NCBI GenBank assembly: GCA_016930675.1
Contig: JAFGGG010000039.1
Coordinates: 1 to 61,731, forward strand
Length of the DNA: 61,731 bases
Direction: 5' to 3'
Source of the DNA: Spirochaetales bacterium
Lineage (GTDB): Bacteria; Spirochaetota; Spirochaetia; SZUA-6; RPPD01
Translations under genes and position numbers: made by a program
Notes under the pieces: generated by a model
Told to the model about the DNA's origin: nothing
Databases searched by the model: none
The model's input: only the letters and a program-made list of their open reading frames with translations
In this document: one piece after another, positions 25,238 through 32,951 of the stretch
Layout: each line of letters opens with the position of its first letter
How positions within the stretch are numbered: the first letter of the stretch is position 1

Positions 25238-26176
25238 ATGGATATTCTTTTAACAGGCGTATATGTAGTTTTTTTCCCGGGCTTTTTTACTGTAGTGATT
25301 ATAGGACTCTTATCAAGCTGGGTTGACAGAAAGGTAACCGCCCGCGTACAGTACAGAAAGGGCCCGCCGCTTTTGCAGCCCTTCTATGATGTGGTAAAAC
25401 TGTTGGGAAAAGAAACCATACTTCCCAAACAGGGCAGTAGATTCATGTTCATTCTCGCTCCGCTCATCGGTTTTGTAAGTATCAGCATTGTGGCTGTGAT
25501 TTTAATGCTCAGGCCCCTGGTCGCCACCTCGTTTGTGGGTGATCTGATTGTGGTTGTATACTTGCTCACCCTCCCCTCTTTGGCGCTTATTATCGGCGGC
25601 GCGGCTTCCGGAAATCCCTTGGCTGCTCAAGGCGCATCCAGAGAAATCAAGCTTATCCTTGCGTATGAACTGCCCTTCCTGATCGCCATTGCGCTGATAG
25701 TATACAAAGCGGGCTTTAAAATTGACCTGCAGACTCTTTCCGCGACCTCTGAGTTGGGAACGGTTTCCGGAATCATCTCCTTTATTATCGTGCTGTTATG
25801 CGTACAGGCCAAACTGGGTTTTGTTCCGTTTGATATCGCGGAAGCGGAAACGGAAATTATGAGCGGACCCTATATTGAATATTCAGGGCCTTTACTTTCG
25901 GTTTTTAAAATAACCCAAAGTCTGATGCTCTTTACCCTTCCCGTATTTATGATCACCGTCTTTTGGGGGGGAATCCAGTTTCACGGCTGGGAACTGCTGT
26001 GGTTCGTTATTAAGTATGTTGTAATCCTGGTACTGATTATTGTGATTAAAAATACAAACCCGCGCGTACGAATAGATCAGGCGCTTAAGTTTTTCTGGGG
26101 ATTCTGTACGGTGCTGGCGATTATCGCCTTTGTCTTGGCGGTAATCGGTAATACCTATGGTATTGCCTGGCTTTAA
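25238..26176 (+). CDS. Hydrogenase NuoH/MbhM-type membrane anchor
   Basis: The 312-residue protein has about eight TM helices and the NuoH signatures WVDRKVTARVQYRKGP, PFYDVVKLLGKE and FDIAEAETEIMSGPYIEYSG. The acidic residues in that last loop form part of the link between redox chemistry and ion pumping. It is the last gene of the hydrogenase half of the operon. An interspersed repeat with a terminator-like hairpin follows 11 bases after the stop. Confidence 0.95.
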   Translation: MDILLTGVYVVFFPGFFTVVIIGLLSSWVDRKVTARVQYRKGPPLLQPFYDVVKLLGKETILPKQGSRFMFILAPLIGFVSISIVAVILMLRPLVATSFVGDLIVVVYLLTLPSLALIIGGAASGNPLAAQGASREIKLILAYELPFLIAIALIVYKAGFKIDLQTLSATSELGTVSGIISFIIVLLCVQAKLGFVPFDIAEAETEIMSGPYIEYSGPLLSVFKITQSLMLFTLPVFMITVFWGGIQFHGWELLWFVIKYVVILVLIIVIKNTNPRVRIDQALKFFWGFCTVLAIIAFVLAVIGNTYGIAWL

Positions 26177-26186
26177 TTAAAAAAGC

Positions 26187-26320
26187 AATCAACATACCAT
26201 CAGCAAAGCTGGTGGTATATGAGGGAGCACCCCTTAGGGGTGCAAGGTGGGAGAAAAAGCCACCACTTAGTCGGCAGCTTTTTAACCTCCACCATATGTG
26301 GTGGCTTTTTCGGAAGCGAA
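26187..26320 (+). repeat. Three-hairpin interspersed element, copy 2 (inside the hydrogenase operon)
   Basis: Hairpin 1 is CATACCATC / GCTGGTGGTAT near 26193-26219. Hairpin 2 is a perfect GCACCCC-tta-GGGGTGC. Hairpin 3 is a perfect 13-bp AAAAAGCCACCAC / GTGGTGGCTTTTT stem with a 34-base loop, ending in a T-run. It fills the only large gap in the first half of the operon and could act as an attenuator between the hydrogenase and pump modules. Confidence 0.8.
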
Positions 26321-26341
26321 TAAACTTTTACGAGGATGAGT

Positions 26342-28177
26342 ATGAAATTAGACGTGCTGATATTACTGCTCAACATCTTCCTTCCTTTTGCCGTGGCAGT
26401 ACTTCTGTTGTTAATTCCCAAAAAAGTAAGGTGGCTGCATGAACTGCTCACTCTGCTCACGACCCTGTTTTGTGTTGCTGCAGCACTGCGCTTCCTTTTG
26501 TTTGCTTCACAGGCAAAATTCACTATGCTTTTATTCTCTATTGGTAATTTTGAATTAGCTTTTGACATCGGATTAAACTCTCTCAATACTTTTATGCTTT
26601 TATTTGCCACGGGTTTTGCTTTTTTGATTGCCATGTATTCATTGAAATACATGGCGGCAAAAGAAAAACGCAAACAGTACTACGTTTTTTTACTTACCAC
26701 ACTGGGAGGAGCAAGCGGTGTGCTGGTATCCAACCATCTGTTAGTATTACTGATTTTTTGGGAAGTGGTTTCCGTTTCTCTCTATTTCCTGATTACCACG
26801 GGCGGTAAGGGTTCTAGAGCAGGCGCCACAAAAACAATGGCCATGATCGGTGCCGCAGACGGCTGTTTGCTGTTAGGGATCGGTTTTCTCTGGTATTTGA
26901 GCCAGCTTTTATATCTGGATGCCATTACAATTACAATCAACAACTGGCTTTCCATACTCTGTTTTATTTTAATGATGATAGGGGCAATCACCAAAGCCGG
27001 AGCCATGCCTTTTCACTCATGGATTCCCAAGGCTTCCGAAAAAGCGCCGGCTTCGGTAATGGCTCTCCTTCCCGCGTCAATAGACAAACTTATAGGCATC
27101 TATTTGCTATTTATCCTCTGTACAAAAATATTCGTGCTTCCGCAAGGCTTGTTACTTACCCTCATGATCATCGGTGTGATTACCATCGTGGCCGCGGTTA
27201 TGATGGCCCTGGTACAGCATAAATTGCCCCATCTCCTCTCTTACCATGCCATAAGCCAGGTCGGTTATATGGTACTGGGAATCGGTACCGGTGTTCCTCT
27301 GGGGATCGCGGGCGGTCTGTTCCATATGCTCAATCACTCTATCTATAAAAGCTGTCTTTTCCTGTGCGCCGGAGCAGTGGAACACAAGACCGGTACTGTT
27401 GAATTAGAAAAACTGGGCGGTCTTTCCAAAACCATGCCTGTTACCTTTATAACCTGTTTAATCGCTGCTCTTTCCATATCCGGCGTGCCATTGTTTAACG
27501 GATTCGTCTCAAAATGGATGATTTATCAGGGAATGCTTTCCGGGCAGAACGCTTATCTTTTGATATTTCTTATCGCCGCCATGTTCGGAAGCGCGTTAAC
27601 CCTTGCTTCTTTTATCAAAGTCATTTATTCCGTGTTTTTGGGACGCACTTCAACGGTAACCAAAAAAGTAAAAAAGGATGTGGGAATTACCATGCAGATC
27701 CCCATGCTGGTACTCGCTTTACTCTGTGTACTCTTCGGAGTATGGTATAGCCTGCCGCTGAATGAGTTCATTTATCCTGCCACACAGACAACTCCGGTAC
27801 CTATAGGAAGTTGGGATTCAATACTGGCTATAATTCTTTCAGGCGGCGGTTTAATAATAGGCCTCTTCATCTACATGGCAGGCCGGATCAAGAAAAAGGC
27901 ACGTGTGGGCGAGACCTTTATCGGCGGCGAGGTGCTGAAAGCAGAGGATATAAGAGTGCCCGGAACTGAATTTTACAACTCTATTCAATCCATGAAACCG
28001 TTTAAGGGTATTTATAATATTCAGAACAAGGGCGCGTTGGATCCGTATAATTGGTTCGGCAGACTGGGGCTTGCTTTTTCGAGCATCTTAAAAAAAATCC
28101 ACAATGGAATACTGCCCTTTTATGTATTCTGGACCCTGTTGGGAATGGGAGTATTGATATTGCTGTTTATTTTATAA
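26342..28177 (+). CDS. NuoL/MrpA-type proton/Na+ antiporter-like subunit
   Basis: The product has about 611 residues and at least 14 TM helices, with the antiporter core motifs SVSLYFLITTG, GAMPFHSWIPKASEKAPASVMALLPAS, LLSYHAISQVGYMVLG and HMLNHSIYKSCLFLCAGAVEH. These are shared by NuoL, HyfB and MrpA. The C-terminal 100 residues form a soluble segment (TFIGGEVL, RVPGTEFYNSI) plus a last helix, as in hydrogenase-associated versions. ATG 26342 is preferred because GAGG lies six bases upstream; ATG 26336 is in frame. It likely translocates ions driven by electron flow. Confidence 0.92.
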   Translation: MKLDVLILLLNIFLPFAVAVLLLLIPKKVRWLHELLTLLTTLFCVAAALRFLLFASQAKFTMLLFSIGNFELAFDIGLNSLNTFMLLFATGFAFLIAMYSLKYMAAKEKRKQYYVFLLTTLGGASGVLVSNHLLVLLIFWEVVSVSLYFLITTGGKGSRAGATKTMAMIGAADGCLLLGIGFLWYLSQLLYLDAITITINNWLSILCFILMMIGAITKAGAMPFHSWIPKASEKAPASVMALLPASIDKLIGIYLLFILCTKIFVLPQGLLLTLMIIGVITIVAAVMMALVQHKLPHLLSYHAISQVGYMVLGIGTGVPLGIAGGLFHMLNHSIYKSCLFLCAGAVEHKTGTVELEKLGGLSKTMPVTFITCLIAALSISGVPLFNGFVSKWMIYQGMLSGQNAYLLIFLIAAMFGSALTLASFIKVIYSVFLGRTSTVTKKVKKDVGITMQIPMLVLALLCVLFGVWYSLPLNEFIYPATQTTPVPIGSWDSILAIILSGGGLIIGLFIYMAGRIKKKARVGETFIGGEVLKAEDIRVPGTEFYNSIQSMKPFKGIYNIQNKGALDPYNWFGRLGLAFSSILKKIHNGILPFYVFWTLLGMGVLILLFIL

Positions 28178-28188
28178 AAGATAAAAAG

Positions 28189-28223
28189 AAAAAAAGCCGC
28201 CACCGGAAATGGCAGCTTTTTTT
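28189..28223 (+). terminator. Terminator-like hairpin within the operon
   Basis: AAAAAAAGC plus GCCA pairs with TGGC plus GCTTTTTTT (28189-28223) with one C-A mismatch, and the arm ends in a T-run. It lies 12 bases past the NuoL-like stop and 23 before the next start. It may be an attenuator or RNA-processing site lowering expression of the Mrp genes. Confidence 0.5.
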
Positions 28224-28245
28224 GAATTGAAAAGAGGTGATGTAA

Positions 28246-28797
28246 ATGGGAATTGAACTGATTATGATCATAATCCTCATTTTTATTTTACTGGGTGCCA
28301 TCATCGCCGTAGAAATTAAGGACCTGCTTTCCGCGGTTATTTCCATCGGTGTGGTAGGATTCGGTATCAGCATCGCCTTTTTATTCCTGCAGGCCCCGGA
28401 CCTTGCTATTGTACAGATAGCGGTGGAGACTGTACTCCTTGTGCTTTTAATCCGCGCCACCATCCGCCGGGACATTAAATCCACCCATTCTCACATAAAT
28501 TGGGCCGGGCTTATCTGTGTGGTGGTGCTTTGTTTGGGATTAATCGGCTTCGGTTATTTCGCCCTGCAGGAGCTTGAGTTTGGCAAACCCGCTATAACTA
28601 GACTGGAAGAGGCTCCTTCCAATCATTATTTAAAACAAGGGCTAACCCAAACCGGTTCCGCCAATATCGTAACCTCTGTAATTTTGGACTACCGGGCGTA
28701 TGACACTTTGGGAGAGGCCAGCGTATTGTTCACCGCCATTATCGGAGCCCTGGCCATTTTAAGGGGAATAGCGCGCAAGAAAAAAGGAGGTAAGTAA
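28246..28797 (+). CDS. MbhD/MbhE-like fusion (MrpA C-terminal part)
   Basis: The 183-residue protein has three TM helices with EIKDLLSAVISIGVVGFGISIAFLFLQAPDLAIVQIAVET, the DUF4040/MbhD core. An MbhE-like tail follows with a helix, a loop and VTSVILDYRAYDTLGEASVLFTAIIGALAIL. In archaeal Mbh these are two genes; here they are one chain. The module corresponds to the end of MrpA and is needed for Na+ translocation. It overlaps the MrpB-like gene by one base. Confidence 0.9.
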   Translation: MGIELIMIIILIFILLGAIIAVEIKDLLSAVISIGVVGFGISIAFLFLQAPDLAIVQIAVETVLLVLLIRATIRRDIKSTHSHINWAGLICVVVLCLGLIGFGYFALQELEFGKPAITRLEEAPSNHYLKQGLTQTGSANIVTSVILDYRAYDTLGEASVLFTAIIGALAILRGIARKKKGGK

Positions 28798-29279
28798 TGA
28801 ACGGCATGTCGCCTATTGTGCAAACTGTAGCACGCTTTGTGAAAGTGTTTATCCTCCTTTACGGTATCTATCTGACATTAACCGGTCACCTTACTCCCGG
28901 CGGAGGTTTTGCGGGCGGAGTCGTGATCGCCAGTCTTTATATTTTATTGACCTTAGCCTACGGTAAAAAATTCTCTTTAAAATACTTCCCCCGTAAGCTG
29001 GCCGGAAGCCTGGACAGTGTGGGAGCGCTTATTTTTCTGGTCGTAGCGGTCCTAGGATTTTATTTTGGCGGTATATTTTTTGCCAACTTTTTACAAAAAA
29101 ATTATCCGGGCGCCGAATTTTCACTTTTAAGCGCGGGCACCATTCCGATCAACAATATTGCCATTTGTATTAAAGTGGCTTCGTCATTATTCCTGGTTTT
29201 TATTATAATGGCTGTGGCACGCATTATAGATAAAAAAGACGGCAGTAAAGATTATAAACAGGATCAAGAGAAGGAGTAG
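28797..29279 (+). CDS. mrpB: Mrp antiporter subunit B (MnhB/MbhF type)
   Basis: The 160-residue protein has four TM helices and the MrpB signature LTPGGGFAGGVVIAS. It is part of the multi-subunit Na+/H+ antiporter unit and belongs to the gene run mrpB-C-D-E-F-G. The next gene starts three bases after its stop. Confidence 0.93.
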   Translation: MNGMSPIVQTVARFVKVFILLYGIYLTLTGHLTPGGGFAGGVVIASLYILLTLAYGKKFSLKYFPRKLAGSLDSVGALIFLVVAVLGFYFGGIFFANFLQKNYPGAEFSLLSAGTIPINNIAICIKVASSLFLVFIIMAVARIIDKKDGSKDYKQDQEKE

Positions 29280-29282
29280 ACC

Positions 29283-29645
29283 ATGATATTTCCACTCTGT
29301 TTTGCCTTATTTGTAGTTGGCCTCTACTGTGCACTTACCAAAAGAAACGTGATTAAAATCGTGATCGGACTGGCCATAATGGAATATGCTGTTAATCTGT
29401 TCCTCGTGCTGCTGGGTTATAAAAAAGGGATTACGCTAGCTGATGCCCAGGCCCCCATAATCGAACCGGTGACAAATCTGGATGATTTTTTTATGAAAGC
29501 CGTGGATCCCCTGCCCCAGGCCCTGGTACTTACCTCTATCGTTATCGGTTTAGGGGTTACCGCGTTGGCCATCGCCATCTGTATCAGGCTCTACCAGCGT
29601 TATGGTACTTTCGATATTTCTGAAATGAGGAGATTAAAAGGATGA
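29283..29645 (+). CDS. mrpC: Mrp antiporter subunit C (NuoK/MbhG type)
   Basis: The 120-residue protein has three TM helices and the MrpC/NuoK features (RNVIKIVIGLAIMEYAVNLFLV, DPLPQALVLTSIVIGLGVTAL). A membrane glutamate (in IMEYAVNL) is conserved for ion transfer. Its stop overlaps the mrpD start by four bases. Confidence 0.93.
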   Translation: MIFPLCFALFVVGLYCALTKRNVIKIVIGLAIMEYAVNLFLVLLGYKKGITLADAQAPIIEPVTNLDDFFMKAVDPLPQALVLTSIVIGLGVTALAIAICIRLYQRYGTFDISEMRRLKG

Positions 29646-31171
29646 TCGAACTCCTGCCCCTTTTTATTGCAATTCCGTTAGGCGGTGCCTTTCTGATTAC
29701 CCTTACCGCCTGGAAGCTGAGACGTCTGGCGGATATTTTGGGTGTGTGCGCCGGCCTGCCGCTGCTGGTGCTGGCCCTGCTCTGTATCGGCAAGCAAGGA
29801 GTGTATCATGTCGGGGCATTCCTGGCACCGCTGGGCATAAATCTGGTATTGGACGGCTTTAGTGTCCTGCTGCTTGTTATTGTGAATGTAATCGGTTTTA
29901 TGGCACTGCTTTATTCTATTTCTTATATGGAGCAGTACACCGCAAAATATAAATACTACGCCCTGTTCCTGCTGATGGTAGGAGGCATGAACGGCGTGGT
30001 CTTAACAGGAGATATGTTCAATCTGTTCGTATTCTTAGAAATCGCTTCGATTGCTTCCTATGCTCTGGTAGCCTTCGGCTGCGAACACGAAGAGCTGGAA
30101 GCTTCTTTTAAGTATCTGGTGCTGGGCAGTATCGGTTCCACCTTTATCCTGCTGGGAGTGGCTGTGCTTTACGGTCTGACAGGATTTTTAAACATGGCCA
30201 GTATCGCCCAGGCAGTTGCTTCCATGGAGAAAACCTGGCTTTTGTCCTTTGCCTCGGTTTTATTCCTGGTGGGATTCGGGATCAAAGCCGCACTGGTGCC
30301 CTTTCATCCCTGGCTTCCGGACGCGCACCCTTCAGCACCGGCCCCGATCTCAGCCATGCTTTCCGGGGTTTTGATCAAAGCCCTCGGTGTCTACGCCATA
30401 ACCAGAGTGGTTTTCAATGTGCTCGGAGCAACTCCGCTGTTCGGCATAATTATCATGGTATTGGGAGTACTTTCCATGACCATTGGCGTATTTCTGGCCG
30501 TGGGACAATGGGATTTCAAGCGCCTGCTCGCCTATCACAGTATAAGTCAGATGGGATACGTGGTCCTCGGTATCGGACTGGGCATGTTTATTATTGCCAA
30601 TAATGGCCCCACTTTAGTAGCCGGCATGGCCATTTTCGGCGGCATTTTCCATCTGGCAAATCACGCGGTCTTTAAATCACTGCTTTTCCTGTGTTCGGGT
30701 TCGGTTGAATATCAGACCGGCACAAGACAACTGAAAAGTTTGGGAGGGCTTCAGGAAAAAATGCCTGTTACCGGAACCACCTGTACCATCGCCTCGTTAT
30801 CGATCGCGGGAATCCCGCCCTTCAACGGATTCTGGAGCAAGCTTATCATCGTGATTGCCACGGTTCTAGCGGCTTTTGTTTTTCCCGGTATGCTTATCCT
30901 CACTGCGATTACTATCCTCGTAAGTTTTGTTACATTAATCTCATTCTTAAAAGTACTGCGCTATGTATTTTTGGGAGAGCTTCCGTCATTGTTTAAACAG
31001 ATCAAGGACTCGCCCTTTTTTATGGGGATTTCACTTGTCATGCTTTCCCTGCTTTGTATAGGCATGGGATTACTGCTTATTCCCGGTCTGCGCAGCGTGG
31101 TGTTCGATCCGGCAGTGGAAGCATTAAAACAAGGTCTGGACTATGGAAAACAGATCCTTACGGGTTTTTAA
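29642..31171 (+). CDS. mrpD: Mrp antiporter subunit D (NuoN/MbhH type)
   Basis: The 509-residue protein has about 14 TM helices. It contains the antiporter motif VPFHPWLPDAHPSAPAPISAMLSG with its Lys/Glu relay (EIASIASYALVAFG, GFGIKAALVPFHPW) and LLAYHSISQMGYVVLG. It is the main ion-translocating subunit of Mrp and Mbh-type complexes. It is translationally coupled to mrpC. Confidence 0.94.
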   Translation: MIELLPLFIAIPLGGAFLITLTAWKLRRLADILGVCAGLPLLVLALLCIGKQGVYHVGAFLAPLGINLVLDGFSVLLLVIVNVIGFMALLYSISYMEQYTAKYKYYALFLLMVGGMNGVVLTGDMFNLFVFLEIASIASYALVAFGCEHEELEASFKYLVLGSIGSTFILLGVAVLYGLTGFLNMASIAQAVASMEKTWLLSFASVLFLVGFGIKAALVPFHPWLPDAHPSAPAPISAMLSGVLIKALGVYAITRVVFNVLGATPLFGIIIMVLGVLSMTIGVFLAVGQWDFKRLLAYHSISQMGYVVLGIGLGMFIIANNGPTLVAGMAIFGGIFHLANHAVFKSLLFLCSGSVEYQTGTRQLKSLGGLQEKMPVTGTTCTIASLSIAGIPPFNGFWSKLIIVIATVLAAFVFPGMLILTAITILVSFVTLISFLKVLRYVFLGELPSLFKQIKDSPFFMGISLVMLSLLCIGMGLLLIPGLRSVVFDPAVEALKQGLDYGKQILTGF

Positions 31172-31200
31172 TATACGACCTAAGATTTAGGGAGGAATCG

Positions 31201-31713
31201 GTGTTGCGAAGAATATTAGTGTTTATTTTTGCTTTTATTACCTGGTATCTGATTACCTGGCCTTATGATTTTTATTCCGGAACTTTCGATCTGCAGATTA
31301 CCATCGCGGGAGCGGTGGTTTCACTCATGGCTGCCCTTATCCTCGGTGAGGTTTTTACCTCCACTCGGCATAAGCACAATATCTTCTATCGCCTGTTCTG
31401 GGGCATAATCTATATTCCAATACTTTTTTACTACATCATACTCGCCAATCTGGATGTGCTTTATCGTATCATTCATCCTAAACGTCCGATAAATCCGGGT
31501 ATCGTGAAAGTAAAAACCGAATTGAAAAACACCACGGCCAGAACCGTACTTGCCAACTCCATTACTCTGACACCGGGCACCCTGACTGTGGACATCAAAG
31601 ACACGGGCATTCTTTATGTACACTGTATTAACCTGCAGGAAACGGATATCAAACATGCTACGGAGAAGGTTGTTTTAAGGTTTGAAAAAATATTAAAAAA
31701 GGTCTTTGAATAG
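31201..31713 (+). CDS. mrpE: Mrp antiporter subunit E (MbhA type)
   Basis: The real start is GTG 31201 with GGAGG eight bases upstream; the longer open frame overlaps mrpD and is not protein-like there. The 170-residue protein has two or three TM helices followed by a cytoplasmic domain with the MrpE motif VKVKTELKN..ARTVLANSITLTPGTLTVDI. Confidence 0.93.
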   Translation: MLRRILVFIFAFITWYLITWPYDFYSGTFDLQITIAGAVVSLMAALILGEVFTSTRHKHNIFYRLFWGIIYIPILFYYIILANLDVLYRIIHPKRPINPGIVKVKTELKNTTARTVLANSITLTPGTLTVDIKDTGILYVHCINLQETDIKHATEKVVLRFEKILKKVFE

Positions 31714-31727
31714 CAAGGAGTGTTAGT

Positions 31728-31994
31728 ATGGATGTAACTTTACAAGTATTCTTGAGTGTTTTATTCATCTGCTGTTTTTTCTGTCTTCTGCGCATTTTAC
31801 GCGGTCCATCGGCACCCGACAGAACGGTGGCAATAGATATTTTGGGTATCGTGATTGTCAGCTTCTGTGCTTTAATGGCCGTAATAACAGGCAAAGACTT
31901 CTTTATAAATGTGGCCATAGTCTGGTCTCTGGTCAGTTTTATCGGCACACTGGCGCTGGCCAAATACCTGCAGGGGAGGGATTTCGATGAATGA
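31728..31994 (+). CDS. mrpF: Mrp antiporter subunit F (MbhB type)
   Basis: The 88-residue protein has three TM helices and the MrpF core LRILRGPSAPDRTVAIDILG. It overlaps mrpG by eight bases. Confidence 0.93.
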   Translation: MDVTLQVFLSVLFICCFFCLLRILRGPSAPDRTVAIDILGIVIVSFCALMAVITGKDFFINVAIVWSLVSFIGTLALAKYLQGRDFDE

Positions 31995-32325
31995 GATAAT
32001 CGCGTACGTTTTAATGGGTATTGGCGTGGGTTTTAATTTTTTCGGCTGTCTGGGGCTTATCCGCTTTCCCGACATCTATAACCGCCTGCAGGCCGGAACC
32101 AAGTGCGTTACCCTTGGCACCATCTTTATCCTGTTGGGGGTGATGGTTTACTTTGGTTTTACAGGTACCAGCAGCAAAGCCCTGCTGTGTCTGCTTTTTA
32201 TCCTTATCACCTCCCCCACCGCGGCGCACGCCATCTCCAAAGGCGCGCACAGAGCGGGAGTGCCCTTGTGGAAAAAGAGTGTGGTGGATAAATATAAAGA
32301 GGACAAAGAAGGAACCAAAGACTGA
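31987..32325 (+). CDS. mrpG: Mrp antiporter subunit G (MbhC type)
   Basis: The 112-residue protein has three TM helices and the MrpG core FFGCLGLIRFPDIYNRLQAGTKC with TSPTAAHAISKGAHRAG. It is the last antiporter gene; a long imperfect inverted repeat separates it from the protease gene. Confidence 0.93.
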   Translation: MNEIIAYVLMGIGVGFNFFGCLGLIRFPDIYNRLQAGTKCVTLGTIFILLGVMVYFGFTGTSSKALLCLLFILITSPTAAHAISKGAHRAGVPLWKKSVVDKYKEDKEGTKD

Positions 32326-32364
32326 ATCCCTGGATTATGAGCACCCTATTTATTTTTAAGATAG

Positions 32365-32446
32365 TTTCACACAGAGCTCACAGAGACCACGAAGAAAAGA
32401 TATACTTATATAAACAAATTAACATCTCCGTGAGCTCCGTGAGAAA
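32365..32446. repeat. Imperfect long inverted repeat after mrpG
   Basis: TTTCACACAGAGCTCACAGAG (32365-32385) pairs with CTCCGTGAGCTCCGTGAGAAA (32426-32446), with three mismatches over 21 bases and a 40-base AT-rich loop. There is no T-run. It could shape the mRNA end or be a decayed repeat. Confidence 0.5.
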
Positions 32447-32477
32447 TATCTAATATGAAACATCGGTTTTTTCATAT

Positions 32478-32945
32478 ATGGAATCATTGAAAAATAAATT
32501 AGAAACACTTATAAAAGGAAAAACAGTCCTCGTGGGTATGGGCAATCCCCTGAAAGCCGATGACGGTATCGGATCCCTGCTTGTGCAAAACCTTAAGGGA
32601 AAGATTGCGGCAGAACTCATTGATGCGGGAACCACACCGGAAAATTATCTCGGTCCCATAGCCAGAATCAAACCCGCCACTGTAGTTATTATCGACGCGC
32701 TCCACTTTAATGAACAGCCGGGCACTCTGAAAATTTTTAAGGAAAAAGAGTTCGCCACCCTCAGTCTTTCCACGCATGCCATGAATCCTGATTTTTTTAT
32801 AAATTATCTAAAAGATAAAGGCATAACCAACATCGTGTTTTTGGGTGTCCAACCCAAAAACGTCAGCTTTGGCGGTGAGATGAGTCCTGTCGTAGCACAA
32901 GGTTTAGAAACTTTAGAAAAAGTCTTTTCCTCTCTCTTTGGTTAA
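32478..32945 (+). CDS. hycI: Hydrogenase maturation endopeptidase, HycI type
   Basis: The 155-residue protease belongs to the HybD/HycI family. It has VGMGNPLKADDGIGS (first metal-sensing Asp), the second Asp in IIDAL and His in STHAMNP. The enzyme removes the C-terminal extension of the hydrogenase large subunit once nickel is inserted. The large subunit in this operon has a matching 47-residue tail. The gene lies 152 bases downstream of mrpG, so it may be transcribed with the operon or alone. No clear ribosome site precedes the ATG. Confidence 0.9.
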   Translation: MESLKNKLETLIKGKTVLVGMGNPLKADDGIGSLLVQNLKGKIAAELIDAGTTPENYLGPIARIKPATVVIIDALHFNEQPGTLKIFKEKEFATLSLSTHAMNPDFFINYLKDKGITNIVFLGVQPKNVSFGGEMSPVVAQGLETLEKVFSSLFG

Positions 32946-32951
32946 TACTGC

